DNA from: a virus
Strand: one strand, 5' to 3'
Length of the DNA: 34,107 nucleotides
IMG/VR virus record: IMGVR_UViG_3300034168_000054
Span: 1-34,107 of that record
Below the pieces are notes generated by a model that did no database searches, was not told where the DNA came from, and worked only from the letters and a program-made list of their open reading frames with translations. Positions 23,487-32,400 of the stretch are shown here, one piece after another. Numbering within the stretch: position 1 is the stretch's first letter; the number at the start of each line of letters is the position of its first letter. The translations under genes and the position numbers were made by a program.

Positions 23487-24166
23487 CGATTTATAGGGAT
23501 ACCCCGCTTCGCCCACCAAAAGCACCCAATCTGCTGATTGCGCCAGTAGACTATCGCCAGCAATACATCGACCAGCTTAATAATGCTCTGCGTCTGTACT
23601 TTAACCAGATTGATAACAGCATCGCATCGTTGCTAGACGTTACAGGTGGGGGAGCTTTAAGCCTTCCTTTTATTGCTGCATCCGATAGCACAGATCAACT
23701 TGCCACCGCCTCAGACACCGCTACGGTTGTAAAATGGAACACCCTAGAGGGCGGTAGCGGGTTTACTTTAAACGCCCCTGGCTCGGCTACGGCGCTTGTA
23801 TCGGGTGTGTATAAAATTACATACAGCCTTCAGCTTGCAAATACCGATAACGCCCAGCACGATGCAGCGGTATGGCTCAAGATTAATAATGTCGATGTAC
23901 CCCGTTCTACTACGGTATTTACTGTACCAGCCCGTAAAAGTGCTGGGGTATTTAGTTATGTTTGTGCTTACTCCGAAGTGGTGTTTTCTTTAGAGTCTGG
24001 CGATGAGATGGAACTGTACTGGGCAACTGGTCAAGCCTACGACACCTCCCCCGCAACAGACGGTATTTACATAGAAGCGTTAGCAGCACAAGCTAGTCCC
24101 TATGCCAGACCTGCAACCCCTTCTGCATTAGGCTCAATTACCTTTGTATCTAGGCTTCCATCATGA
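23483..24166 (+). CDS. Virion protein with C1q-like beta-sandwich
   Basis: A 227-residue protein. The N-terminus (APNLLIAPVDYRQQYIDQLN followed by NALRLYFNQIDNSI) is a helical segment common in phage tail proteins downstream of the nozzle gene, presumably a virion anchor. Residues ~70-200 form a C1q/TNF-like beta-sandwich: VVKWNTLEGGSGFTLNAPGS, SGVYKITYSLQLANTDNAQH, AAVWLKINNVDVPRSTTVFT, SLESGDEMELYWATG, GIYIEAL. This would suit a trimeric fibre or spike head. The start overlaps the nozzle stop (ATGA). C1q-like assignment is by eye. Confidence 0.77.
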   Translation: MTIYRDTPLRPPKAPNLLIAPVDYRQQYIDQLNNALRLYFNQIDNSIASLLDVTGGGALSLPFIAASDSTDQLATASDTATVVKWNTLEGGSGFTLNAPGSATALVSGVYKITYSLQLANTDNAQHDAAVWLKINNVDVPRSTTVFTVPARKSAGVFSYVCAYSEVVFSLESGDEMELYWATGQAYDTSPATDGIYIEALAAQASPYARPATPSALGSITFVSRLPS

Positions 24167-24200
24167 TAAACTTGACACCAAATAACCTTGTGAGGCATAT

Positions 24201-24728
24201 ATGGGATTCTTTGACAGCTTAGTTCCTACCGAACAATATCAAGCCCAGACTTTAGCCAAGCAATCTGGCGGTCAGGGTACGCCTATTCCTATGGCTCCAA
24301 TGCAGCCACCAGTGCCACAACAGTTTGCCAAAGGCGGGTTAGCTGCTGCAAACAATCAAATTCAACAAACCCAGGTTATGAAAGTAATTGCTAATTACTT
24401 TAAAAACAAGGGTTTACCAGTAGAGCCAGCCATGGAAGGCGTTAAAAAAGAAATTGAAAACGGTCTTAAGTTAATCCCGTTTGAAAGTTCAGTAATGGGG
24501 TTTAAGTCATTGGGCAATGATGTAGCTCAAATCCATTTTTTTACAGTTGGAACCATGCAAGACTTAGCAAATGACATGCAATACTTTTATAAGTATTTGA
24601 AAGATAAGGGAATTAAGACTGTTTATGACTCAATTCCAGCCCCAATTACCACTCAAATATTTGATCGTTTAGGCGCAACTATAGTTAAATCTGACAAACC
24701 TGACTTTAAATTTAAGGCAACAATATGA
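24201..24728 (+). CDS. Phage protein with A-x-GG motif and possible degenerate GNAT-like domain
   Basis: A 175-residue protein starting MGFFDSLVPTEQYQAQTLAK, with GAGG upstream of the ATG. Residues ~25-50 are Pro/Gln-rich with one FAKGGLA motif. Residues ~60-175 look like a folded alpha/beta domain: ENGLKLIPFESSVMGFKSLG, IHFFTVGTMQDLANDMQYFY, KDKGIKTVYDSIPAPITTQI, FDRLGATIVKSDKPDFKFKA. The final RLGA-x-IVKSDKP-x-FKF part resembles the end of a GNAT fold, but the acetyl-CoA loop (Q/R-x2-G-x-G/A) is not evident. It could be a non-catalytic relative or an unrelated fold. The stop overlaps the cupin gene start. Confidence 0.65.
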   Translation: MGFFDSLVPTEQYQAQTLAKQSGGQGTPIPMAPMQPPVPQQFAKGGLAAANNQIQQTQVMKVIANYFKNKGLPVEPAMEGVKKEIENGLKLIPFESSVMGFKSLGNDVAQIHFFTVGTMQDLANDMQYFYKYLKDKGIKTVYDSIPAPITTQIFDRLGATIVKSDKPDFKFKATI

Positions 24729-25144
24729 TTTTGGATGTACAAAAACCTATTGACGCTTCTTTGATACAGAAGCAAATGGGCATTTTGTGCAATACAGCAA
24801 AAGATCTTCCTCCAGCGCATTGTGAGGAAAAGCATCACTTTGGACCAAATATCTACATTAAAGAAGTAACAATGCCAGCTGGATCTTTAATTATTGGCAA
24901 GCACCATCGCATGGAGCACCTTTGCAACATGATATCAGGACGTATGATTGTTCTAGATGCTGACGGCAATCGGGCAGAATTGATTGCTCCAATGACGTTT
25001 ATGGCAAAGCCAGGACGCAAGATTGCTTACATTATAGAAACAGTAGTATTTCAAAACATTTATTCAACACCAGAAACAGATATACAGAAGCTAGAAGACA
25101 TGTGCATAGACAATTCTAAGGATCTGTTAGAGGAAGGAAACTAA
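24725..25144 (+). CDS. Cupin-fold protein
   Basis: A 139-residue protein with a single cupin-like domain. Residues 51-72 (PAGSLIIGKHHRMEHLCNMI then SG) fit the first cupin motif, with H60, H61, E64 and H65 as possible metal ligands. The second half (VLDADGNRAELIAPMTFMAK, PGRKIAYIIETVVFQNIYST) supplies the remaining strands. It overlaps the previous gene by 4 bp (ATGA) and is followed 1 nt later by the next gene with GGAAGGA in between. Cupins cover enzymes, sugar isomerases and metal-binding structural proteins, so the activity is not assignable. Its location among ejection-type genes makes a virion or host-modifying role possible. Confidence 0.77.
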   Translation: MILDVQKPIDASLIQKQMGILCNTAKDLPPAHCEEKHHFGPNIYIKEVTMPAGSLIIGKHHRMEHLCNMISGRMIVLDADGNRAELIAPMTFMAKPGRKIAYIIETVVFQNIYSTPETDIQKLEDMCIDNSKDLLEEGN

Positions 25145-25145
25145 T

Positions 25146-26765
25146 ATGGCTTTCGTTGCGGTAGCTGGCACAGTAGGTGCTGCGGTAGGACTAAGTGGTA
25201 CAGCAGCCATTATTGGCGGTGGCGCTTTAATTGGCGCTGGCGTAGGTGGTTTATACAGCGCTGTTACTGGTGATGGCGATATTCTTAACAGTATGCTTAC
25301 TGGTGGTCTTATTGGTGGCGCTGGTGCATTTGGTTTAAATGCACTGGGGGTTGGAGCTGGTGCTACTGCTGGTACTACTGCTGCTGGTGGTGCTGCTGGC
25401 GCTGGTGCTACTGGAGCAGGAACTATTGGGCCTGCAGCAACAACTGTTGCTACAACTACTCCAGCTATGGAAGCAGCCGCTTTATTAGATGCAGCAGCTG
25501 TAGCAGAAGGCGGAACAACAGCTGGTATGGCAACGCAATATGCAGCACAAGAAGCAGCCAAACAAGAAGCCGCAAAAGTTGCAGCTAAAGCATTATCTGG
25601 CAAAGAAATGCTTGGTTATGGTTTAGCTGGAACATCTGCTTTGCAACTGTTAGGTGGAAAAAGCAAGGGATCAAATGCTCCAACAGATCCTGGAATGATT
25701 CGTCCTTATGAATTTAACTCCAATCCAGTTGCAGCTACTGGAAACTTCCCTTCTCCTTACGCAACGGCTCAATACGATGCCGCTGGTATGCCAATTATGG
25801 ATACCAGAGAACGTAATTACTTTGACCAAAAGTACACAGCATTAACTCCATACTCAGCCCGTTCTGGCACTCCAAATCCAAACGTTCCTGTAGCAGCTGC
25901 TAGAGGCGGGTTGATGGCTGCTGGTGGTCCAGTTGAGCGTATGTCTCAAAATGTCATGGGCGGTTTAGGTAATATGTATCCGCAAAGCCAACAGCCTGTA
26001 ACGAGCTTTGCCACTCCAACACAGATGCCAGTATCGGCAGAGATAGTTCGTTCTGACTATGACGCACAGACACGTCCTTACTCAGGCATAACTATGGCAA
26101 ATGGTGGTCTTTCTAAGGCTAACGGTTTACGCAATACAAAAAGCTATAGCGTAGGCGGTGTTTCTTATGACGCTCAAAACCAAAAGTATTCAGGAGCTGG
26201 AATTGATCAAGCGCCTGTTGCATTAGAAGCAAGTTTGCCTCCTTTAACAGCTGATTTAATAGCTTCATTAACACCACAGTGGCAAGCTGCAAATCCATAT
26301 AAATATGCTTATGATGCTAAGAATCAAAAATACAGTGCTGCTACACCTGATATGAATCAGTTAAACGCATTTAAGGCGTTTCAAGATCAAAAGGCAGCAG
26401 ATGAGGCGGCAGCAGCGGCAGCTCAAGCCTATCAACCTTATGATGGCGGTGGCGGAGCCAATGGTGGACTTATGCCTTACAACTTAGGCGGTTACTCCGA
26501 TGGTGGTCGTTTATTGCGTGGTCCTGGAGATGGTGTATCGGATGACATTCCAGCTACGATTGCAGGTAAACAGCCAGCTAGATTAGCGGACGGAGAATTT
26601 GTTATCCCAGCCCGTATTGTTTCTGAGATTGGCAATGGGTCTACGGATGCTGGCGCTAAACGATTATATGCCATGATGGATCGTATTCAGGATGGTCGTA
26701 AGAAAACTATTGGAAAAAAGAACATAGCAAAAGATACAAAGGCTAAAAAACACTTATTAGCTTAA
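25146..26765 (+). CDS. Putative ejection-type virion protein with C-terminal SDDIPATI module
   Basis: A 539-residue protein. Residues 1-~95 are hydrophobic and Gly/Ala-rich (GLSGTAAIIGGGALIGAGVG, MLTGGLIGGAGAFGLNALGV), like membrane-active segments of phage ejection proteins. Residues ~100-170 are Ala-rich helix. The middle is low complexity with AARGGLMAAGG and MANGGLSKANG motifs and three YDA-[QK]-[TN]-x2-YS units (near 26052, 26164 and 26306). Residues 461-518 (nt 26526-26699) carry a module I recognise from many marine phages: GDGVSDDIPATIAGKQPARL, ADGEFVIPARIVSEIGNGST, KRLYAMMDRIQDGR. A basic tail follows. The module's function is unknown. A long minus-strand frame over the Ala-rich start is a composition shadow. 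Confidence 0.75.
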   Translation: MAFVAVAGTVGAAVGLSGTAAIIGGGALIGAGVGGLYSAVTGDGDILNSMLTGGLIGGAGAFGLNALGVGAGATAGTTAAGGAAGAGATGAGTIGPAATTVATTTPAMEAAALLDAAAVAEGGTTAGMATQYAAQEAAKQEAAKVAAKALSGKEMLGYGLAGTSALQLLGGKSKGSNAPTDPGMIRPYEFNSNPVAATGNFPSPYATAQYDAAGMPIMDTRERNYFDQKYTALTPYSARSGTPNPNVPVAAARGGLMAAGGPVERMSQNVMGGLGNMYPQSQQPVTSFATPTQMPVSAEIVRSDYDAQTRPYSGITMANGGLSKANGLRNTKSYSVGGVSYDAQNQKYSGAGIDQAPVALEASLPPLTADLIASLTPQWQAANPYKYAYDAKNQKYSAATPDMNQLNAFKAFQDQKAADEAAAAAAQAYQPYDGGGGANGGLMPYNLGGYSDGGRLLRGPGDGVSDDIPATIAGKQPARLADGEFVIPARIVSEIGNGSTDAGAKRLYAMMDRIQDGRKKTIGKKNIAKDTKAKKHLLA

Positions 26766-27197
26766 ATGTTACAAAGCGCCCAATCATTTGAAGCCAAGCA
26801 AAAAGCAGCGGAGATATTGCTTGAACATGTTGGCGTTCAACCTTGTGGTGATTTGCAAGCCTTGTTTTGGGTGGATGAAGAGAATAAAATTGAATGGGTT
26901 ATAGGGTATACCGCTTTTATAGGAAAGACTTGTCAAATGCACATGGTTAATTTAAAAGGTGGATATACCCCAAAAGGTTTACTGTTTGGTGCTTTTGACT
27001 TTCCATTTAACTATTTAGGTATAGAAAAAGCAATTGGCGTATTAAATAGTCTTAATACTAAAGCTGTGGAATATGACAAAAAGCTAGGGTTTACTGAAAT
27101 TGTGCGTTTAGAAGGCATGCACGATGACGGTGGAGATTTGATTGTTATGGAAATGAATAAAGCTGACTGTCGCTGGATTAAGGAACGCAAAAAATGA
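26766..27197 (+). CDS. GNAT-like acetyltransferase-fold protein
   Basis: A 143-residue protein starting directly after the upstream stop (TAAATG). The order fits a GNAT fold: LQALFWVDEENKIEWVIGYT as strands 2-3, CQMHMVNLKGGYTPKGLLFG around the position of strand 4 and the acyl-CoA loop, then LGIEKAIGVLNSLNTKAVEY followed by DKKLGFTEIVRLEG. The last part (N-x2-A-x3-[YD]-x2-LGF) is the typical GNAT C-terminal motif. GGYTPKG is a weak version of the Q/R-x2-G-x-G/A loop, so catalysis is uncertain. Substrate unknown. GNAT-like genes amid phage tail genes occur in other aquatic phages. The stop overlaps the next start. Confidence 0.7.
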   Translation: MLQSAQSFEAKQKAAEILLEHVGVQPCGDLQALFWVDEENKIEWVIGYTAFIGKTCQMHMVNLKGGYTPKGLLFGAFDFPFNYLGIEKAIGVLNSLNTKAVEYDKKLGFTEIVRLEGMHDDGGDLIVMEMNKADCRWIKERKK

Positions 27198-29407
27198 ACT
27201 TACTAGGAATGAAACGAAAACTGTTGCCATTTAGCGGACCTATGGGGGGCGGTGGCAAAGGCGGTGGCGGTGGTGGCGGACAAGCCCCAAGCCAACAGAC
27301 AGTTTCTAATACATCAATCCCTGAATATGCTCGTCCGTATGTCGAGAAAATGCTTGGGCAGACTGAGGCTTTAACTGATATTAATCAGAATCCATATCAA
27401 ACTTATGGAGGTCAGCGTATTGCTGACTTTAATCCTACCCAGCAAAAGGCATTTGAAAACGTAAAAAATATGCAGGTAGCACCGCAAATAGGTGAGGGAA
27501 CTGGATTAGCTGCCGCTTCTGGATTAGGGTCTATTGGAACGGCTGGTCAGATGGGTCAAGTTGGTCAGCAATATGCTAATCAAGCTACCAATCCATACGC
27601 TCAACAAGCGTATATGTCACCTTACATTCAGAACGCATTACAGCCACAATTAGCTGAAATGAACCGCCAGTATGACATTACTGGCTTACAACAGAAGAGA
27701 GCAGCGACTGGAGCTGGTGCTTTTGGTGGTTCTCGTGAAGCATTAATGCGCTCTGAGAATGAGCGTAATAAAAACATGGCTATGAACGCAGCCATTGGTT
27801 CTGGATATCAAAACGCTTTCCAAGCTGCTCAACAAGCTCAACAGTTTGGTGCTGGTCTAGGATTGCAAGGATTACAAGGTCAGTTACAAGGCTATGGTCA
27901 GGCTGGTCAAGCAGCTGCAACATTAGGCCAATTAGGTCAGACACAGTATGGTCAGAAAATGGGCATCAATCAAGCCCAGCAACAAGTTGGCGCAATCCAA
28001 CAGGCGCAAGCTCAACAAGGCTTGGATACTGCTTATCAGGACTTCCTCAAGCAGAAAAACTATCCATACCAGCAGCTTGCTTTCATGTCCGATATGACTC
28101 GTGGTATTCCTTTATCTCAGACATCACAAGCCATGTATTCTGCACCTCCAAGCGCTGTATCTCAGCTTGGCGGTCTAGGTATGTCTGCTTTAGGTATCTA
28201 TGGAATGTCTGGTGGCTTTAAGGCTAACGGTGGCATGGTAGGAAAAGGATACGCAAAGGGCGGTTTAACTTATGCGGGTGGCGGGGACATCTCTTCAATG
28301 TCTACCGAGCAATTAACAGAAATGTTAAACAACCCAACTACCGATCCTATTTTGGCAGCTGAGATTGAAAAGTTATTAATGTTGCACCGCAGAATGGCTA
28401 TGAATCCTGAGACGGATCAGATTATGGCTCCAGCGTTAGGTCGCTCTGGTATTGCATCTATTGGCACTGGCGATATGGTTCCAGAAGAAATGCCAGCTGG
28501 TGCTGGTGGCGGTATCGTGGCTTTTGCTGATAGAGGCATGGTAAATCTTAAAAATCCAAAGCTATCTGATGACACTGCAGAACGTAGAAAAATGTTGCAA
28601 CAAAGAGAAAGCGCATTGTTCAAACGTCTGTTTGAAGACCAAGATCCATTTAAAGAATCAAAGTCTTCCGAGGAAGAACTTCGCAAATCAGTAGCTGAAA
28701 GCGCCCGTATGAACCCATACGCAGCTTTAACTAATACTGGTTTGGCATTAATGAAAGGAAGCTCTGATCCTACAAAACGTGGAAATTTCCTTGCTGAATT
28801 AGGTGAAGCTGGTGAATCTGGTTTAAGCACTTACGCAAAAGGCAAGGCAAGCCAAGCAGAAATGAATAGAGCTTTATTAGGTCAAATTGAAAAGAGAGAA
28901 GCCTCTAAGTTTGGCAGAGATGTTGCACTGCAAAACGCTTTGACTACTTCATTAGGCCAGATGGATGCCAAAGAGCTTGGTATGCTTAATGCTAGATCTA
29001 ATGCTGGTTTAGCAGCAGCAACTAGAGATTCTAATTTACGCCTTAAGTACGCAACCTTGTATAAAGACACCTTGGACGATGTTAAGGAAAAAATGCTCAA
29101 ACAAGATAAGTTTGGTCAACTATATCGTAAAGACCCAGCTGGATTTAACCGTGCAGCCGAGCTTGAAGCTAAACGTATTTTGCCTAAAGAGGCGTTGGAG
29201 ATTTTGGGTAAAACAGCGGCAGTTACCGAAACCCCAGTGGATAAGCCTGTAGTTCCTGGAGGTAAAAATCCTCCTCCAGTAAGTTATCCAGTACCTACCG
29301 CAGCAGCAATTAATGCGTTAAAATCTAGAACAGATAAAGATGTAGCATCAAAACAGTTTGATACAATATTTGGACCAGGTGCAGCAAGTAAAGTTTTAGG
29401 TAAGTAA
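27194..29407 (+). CDS. Large Gln/Gly-rich internal virion (ejection-type) protein
   Basis: A 737-residue protein. After a short basic start and a Gly run (GPMGGGGKGGGGGGGQAP), residues ~40-300 follow a conserved pattern seen widely in podovirus-like phages: IPEYARPYVEKMLGQT, YGGQRIADFNPTQQKAF, AYMSPYIQNALQPQLAEMNR, GAGAFGGSREALMRSENERN and long Q/A/G-rich helices. Residues ~330-360 contain GGFKANGGMVGKGYAKGGLT, and later GGGIVAFADRGMV. The C-terminal ~300 residues are charged helical (RRKMLQQRESALFKRLFEDQ, KFGRDVALQNALTTSL) and end with a Pro-rich linker. It probably resides in the capsid or tail lumen and is ejected with DNA. The preceding gene overlaps by 4 bp, and AAGGAACG is the ribosome site. 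Confidence 0.77.
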   Translation: MNLLGMKRKLLPFSGPMGGGGKGGGGGGGQAPSQQTVSNTSIPEYARPYVEKMLGQTEALTDINQNPYQTYGGQRIADFNPTQQKAFENVKNMQVAPQIGEGTGLAAASGLGSIGTAGQMGQVGQQYANQATNPYAQQAYMSPYIQNALQPQLAEMNRQYDITGLQQKRAATGAGAFGGSREALMRSENERNKNMAMNAAIGSGYQNAFQAAQQAQQFGAGLGLQGLQGQLQGYGQAGQAAATLGQLGQTQYGQKMGINQAQQQVGAIQQAQAQQGLDTAYQDFLKQKNYPYQQLAFMSDMTRGIPLSQTSQAMYSAPPSAVSQLGGLGMSALGIYGMSGGFKANGGMVGKGYAKGGLTYAGGGDISSMSTEQLTEMLNNPTTDPILAAEIEKLLMLHRRMAMNPETDQIMAPALGRSGIASIGTGDMVPEEMPAGAGGGIVAFADRGMVNLKNPKLSDDTAERRKMLQQRESALFKRLFEDQDPFKESKSSEEELRKSVAESARMNPYAALTNTGLALMKGSSDPTKRGNFLAELGEAGESGLSTYAKGKASQAEMNRALLGQIEKREASKFGRDVALQNALTTSLGQMDAKELGMLNARSNAGLAAATRDSNLRLKYATLYKDTLDDVKEKMLKQDKFGQLYRKDPAGFNRAAELEAKRILPKEALEILGKTAAVTETPVDKPVVPGGKNPPPVSYPVPTAAAINALKSRTDKDVASKQFDTIFGPGAASKVLGK

Positions 29408-29433
29408 CTGCATAAAATTTAAAGGATTGCTTT

Positions 29434-32400
29434 ATGGCAACTAAGCCAGAGGATATAAACCCGTTTGCTAAATTCGTTGAGCAACCGAAGGCTGAACCTA
29501 CCACTGAAGCCAATCCTTTTGCACAATATGTTCCATATACAGTAGGCACTGGTCTAGGCGATGCCAGCAAAATGCTTGCTGCTGGCGCCATTCGTCCTAC
29601 ACTAGCCATCCCCCAAGGTCTTGAATCTGCTGCCAGAAACGTCCCAAGACAAGTATTAGAACAACAGGGCATCCAGCCCGTTGAAAAGATTGGACCACTT
29701 ACATTTGCAGAAGAGTTGGTTCGTACAGGACCAGCCCAACTATTTACCAATGTAGCCAAAGCCTTTGTTAAGAAAGCTACTGGCGAGTCTTTTGAGAAGC
29801 AACAAGAGCGCCAAAAAGAAAATGAAATAGCTTTAGACAGGGCTATTTCCAAAGTTCCTAGGATTCCTGGCACAGCAGAACTGGCTAAGTATGGCGAGGA
29901 AAAGTCAAAAGCCTTAACTGAAAGCGTATCTGAGGTAGGTAAAGCCCGTATTGCTGAGTCTCAAGTAGCAGGAAACATCCTTGAGGCTATTAAAAACCGT
30001 AGCGTTGAGAACCTTTCCTTTGGTAAAGACCCGTCTGTTATGGGTTATGCCCTACAAGGATCTCAGATTCTTGGCTCATTAGCCCCTGTTATTGGCACAG
30101 CCTTACTTACTCGGAGTTCTAAAGCCGTAGGTACAGTCGGCTTTGGTATGGGCGCTGGTGAAGCCGTCCAAAATGCGCAAGAGTACATTGGCAAACTTAG
30201 TGATGCAGAGCTGATAGCAGCAAGCCCGTACTACAAAACAATGCTGGAAAAGGGCGTTTCGCCACAGGAAGCTCGTAAGGTTGTAACCGATAAAGCGGCT
30301 GAATACGCAGCCCAGCTACAAGGTTCAGTTGCTGCATTTGGCGATGTCATCACAGGTAAGTTGGTGACTGGTCAGTTTGACAAACTAATGACTGGACCAG
30401 TTAAGAACCGTTTAGGTCGCATTGCCTTGGGAACTACAGCTGGATCCTTGGAAGAGGGTACGCAAGAGTTCTTGGAAGGTATTGCCAGCGACATCGGTAT
30501 TAACAAATCTGTTATTAAAGAGATTGGCGAAGAGTCCTTTGCCAACTTCGTGCTGGGCGCTATGGGCGGTGCTGGTCCAGGAGCATACCGTGGAGCAGTA
30601 GCCAAGACAGTGCAAGAGGCAAATGCCCCTAAACCTGTCAAGCCTACCAAAGAAGAGATAGATGCGCAGATGATCGCAAGTCTCACTGGAACAGGTGTTC
30701 CACCAGTTCCTCCTGTTGCCCCAACTGGAACAGGTGTTCCACCTGCGCCCCCAGCTGCTCCAGCTGCCACGGTAGAGGAAGATGATTTAGCTCCATCATC
30801 CATAGTTCCTCCTAGCGTAGTAGCTCCAGTAGCTGCTATGGTATCTACAGTAGGCTTAGACCCAGCCACTGCCCAGCGAGTAGAAAGTCTTAAAGCCGAA
30901 CTTCAGATGATTGAAGCTAGGAAATCAGATCCTACTCGATTACTTAATGAGGGCGAACTAGAGTTCTATGCGGAAAGAGAAGCCGAACTTGCTAGGGAAA
31001 TTACTGCCTTAGTAAGCCCACAAGCTCCAGCAGCTCCAGTAACTCCAGAAGCTCCTGCTGCGCCTGTTGAGCCAATAGGCGAAGATTTAATTGGCAAATT
31101 GCAAGATTTTGGTGAGGTTATTGAGTCACGCCAAGATGCAGAATCCCGTTTCTCTAACGGGGAACAAATATACGCCTTCCCAGAGCAGGACGAGCAACCA
31201 TTCCTTATTCGCAATATAGATGAGCTATCAGCTTATACGCCAGATAGACTGTTGGCTTTACCTGCTGCAGCTGCAGAGGAAGTAGTTACTGAGCCAAAGG
31301 CAACAGAAACCCCTAACGTACTTAAACATGATGGCATAGAGTATGCTGATACCCCAAGAATTAAAAGCCTAATAGAAAAAGCTGAAGGTATTCAGTCTAA
31401 TTTACCTCCTGTGCAGGAAGGCATGATACGACTGTATCGTGGCAACAGAGAGGGAGAAGTTGGTCAAAATCCATCTTTTACTAATTCATTGGTTGGTATT
31501 GCTTTACCGTTCCAAGAAAGTTATGGCGGCAGTTTATCGTATGTGGATATACCAAAAGCAGATTTAGCCAAATACGAAAGCACTACTGCAAGTGCGCCAG
31601 GTTCAGAATTTAGTTTGCCAGCGGAACTTGCGCAGCAAGCTAAAGAAATAAAAGCAACGCCTACCAAAGAAGAGCAGATTGCTATTAATAAAGCTCGTCA
31701 AGAAGAGCAAAAAGCTGCTGCAGAAGCTGAAAAAGCTAAAAAAGAAAAAGAGGAAAAAGAGAAAGCTAAACCTACTGGTGGACCAGCTATTGGTGGACCA
31801 GCTGCACCTACTGGTGGACCATCTACGCCTAAGAAGGTAGGTCCAACAGAAGAAGAAAAGAAAGCTAAAGAAGAAGAGAAGAAGGCTAGAGAAGAAGAGA
31901 AGAAAGCCAGAGAAGAAGAAAAAGCTCAAAAAGAAGAGCAAAAAAAGAAGATAGCTGAATTAAACACAAACCCAATGAAGGTTGCCATGGAAACTGGCAA
32001 TGCGGATGCGGTTGCAACAATACTATACGGCAAAGCTGTTGATGAAAATTTATTTCCAGTTATTTTCCCAGAAGAAATGCTGCTGCGTATTCCAGTCGAA
32101 ACAAGTCTGGTAAAGCAGATAGAAGATCAGCTAGTTAAAAACAAGTTCCGTATTACTGACAGAGCAGTTCCAGCAACAACAGACGATCCTTCCTATGTAG
32201 GTCCTGAAAGAATTACCATATCTGCGTTATATAACCCAGAAAAAGTAAGCGTACAAGGTGGCGGTGCTGAGTTTTACAACAACCGTAAGGGGCAAATTAC
32301 TGCTGCACCGTTACCAAAAGATGCCACAGAAAAACAAAAAGATGCGCTGGTAACTGAACTATTAGATCTTGCAAGCCCTAAAAAATTATTAGACATTGAA

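Noticed and set aside
24172-24200. Perfect TTGACA (24172-24177) as a sigma70 promoter for the 24201 gene
   Set aside because: No acceptable -10 box lies 16-18 nt downstream (the candidates are GGCATA, GCATAT and CATATA), and initiation would fall inside the coding sequence. Not called.
25127-25603. 158-codon Ala/Pro/Val-rich minus-strand frame
   Set aside because: It is the antisense of a Gly/Ala-rich coding region on the + strand, where stop codons are rare by composition. The + strand gene has a strong ribosome site.
29325-31941. Minus-strand frames of 80-180 codons opposite the large polyvalent protein
   Set aside because: The + strand frame is open for 4.67 kb with recognisable domain motifs. 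The opposite frames are low complexity or lack ribosome sites.
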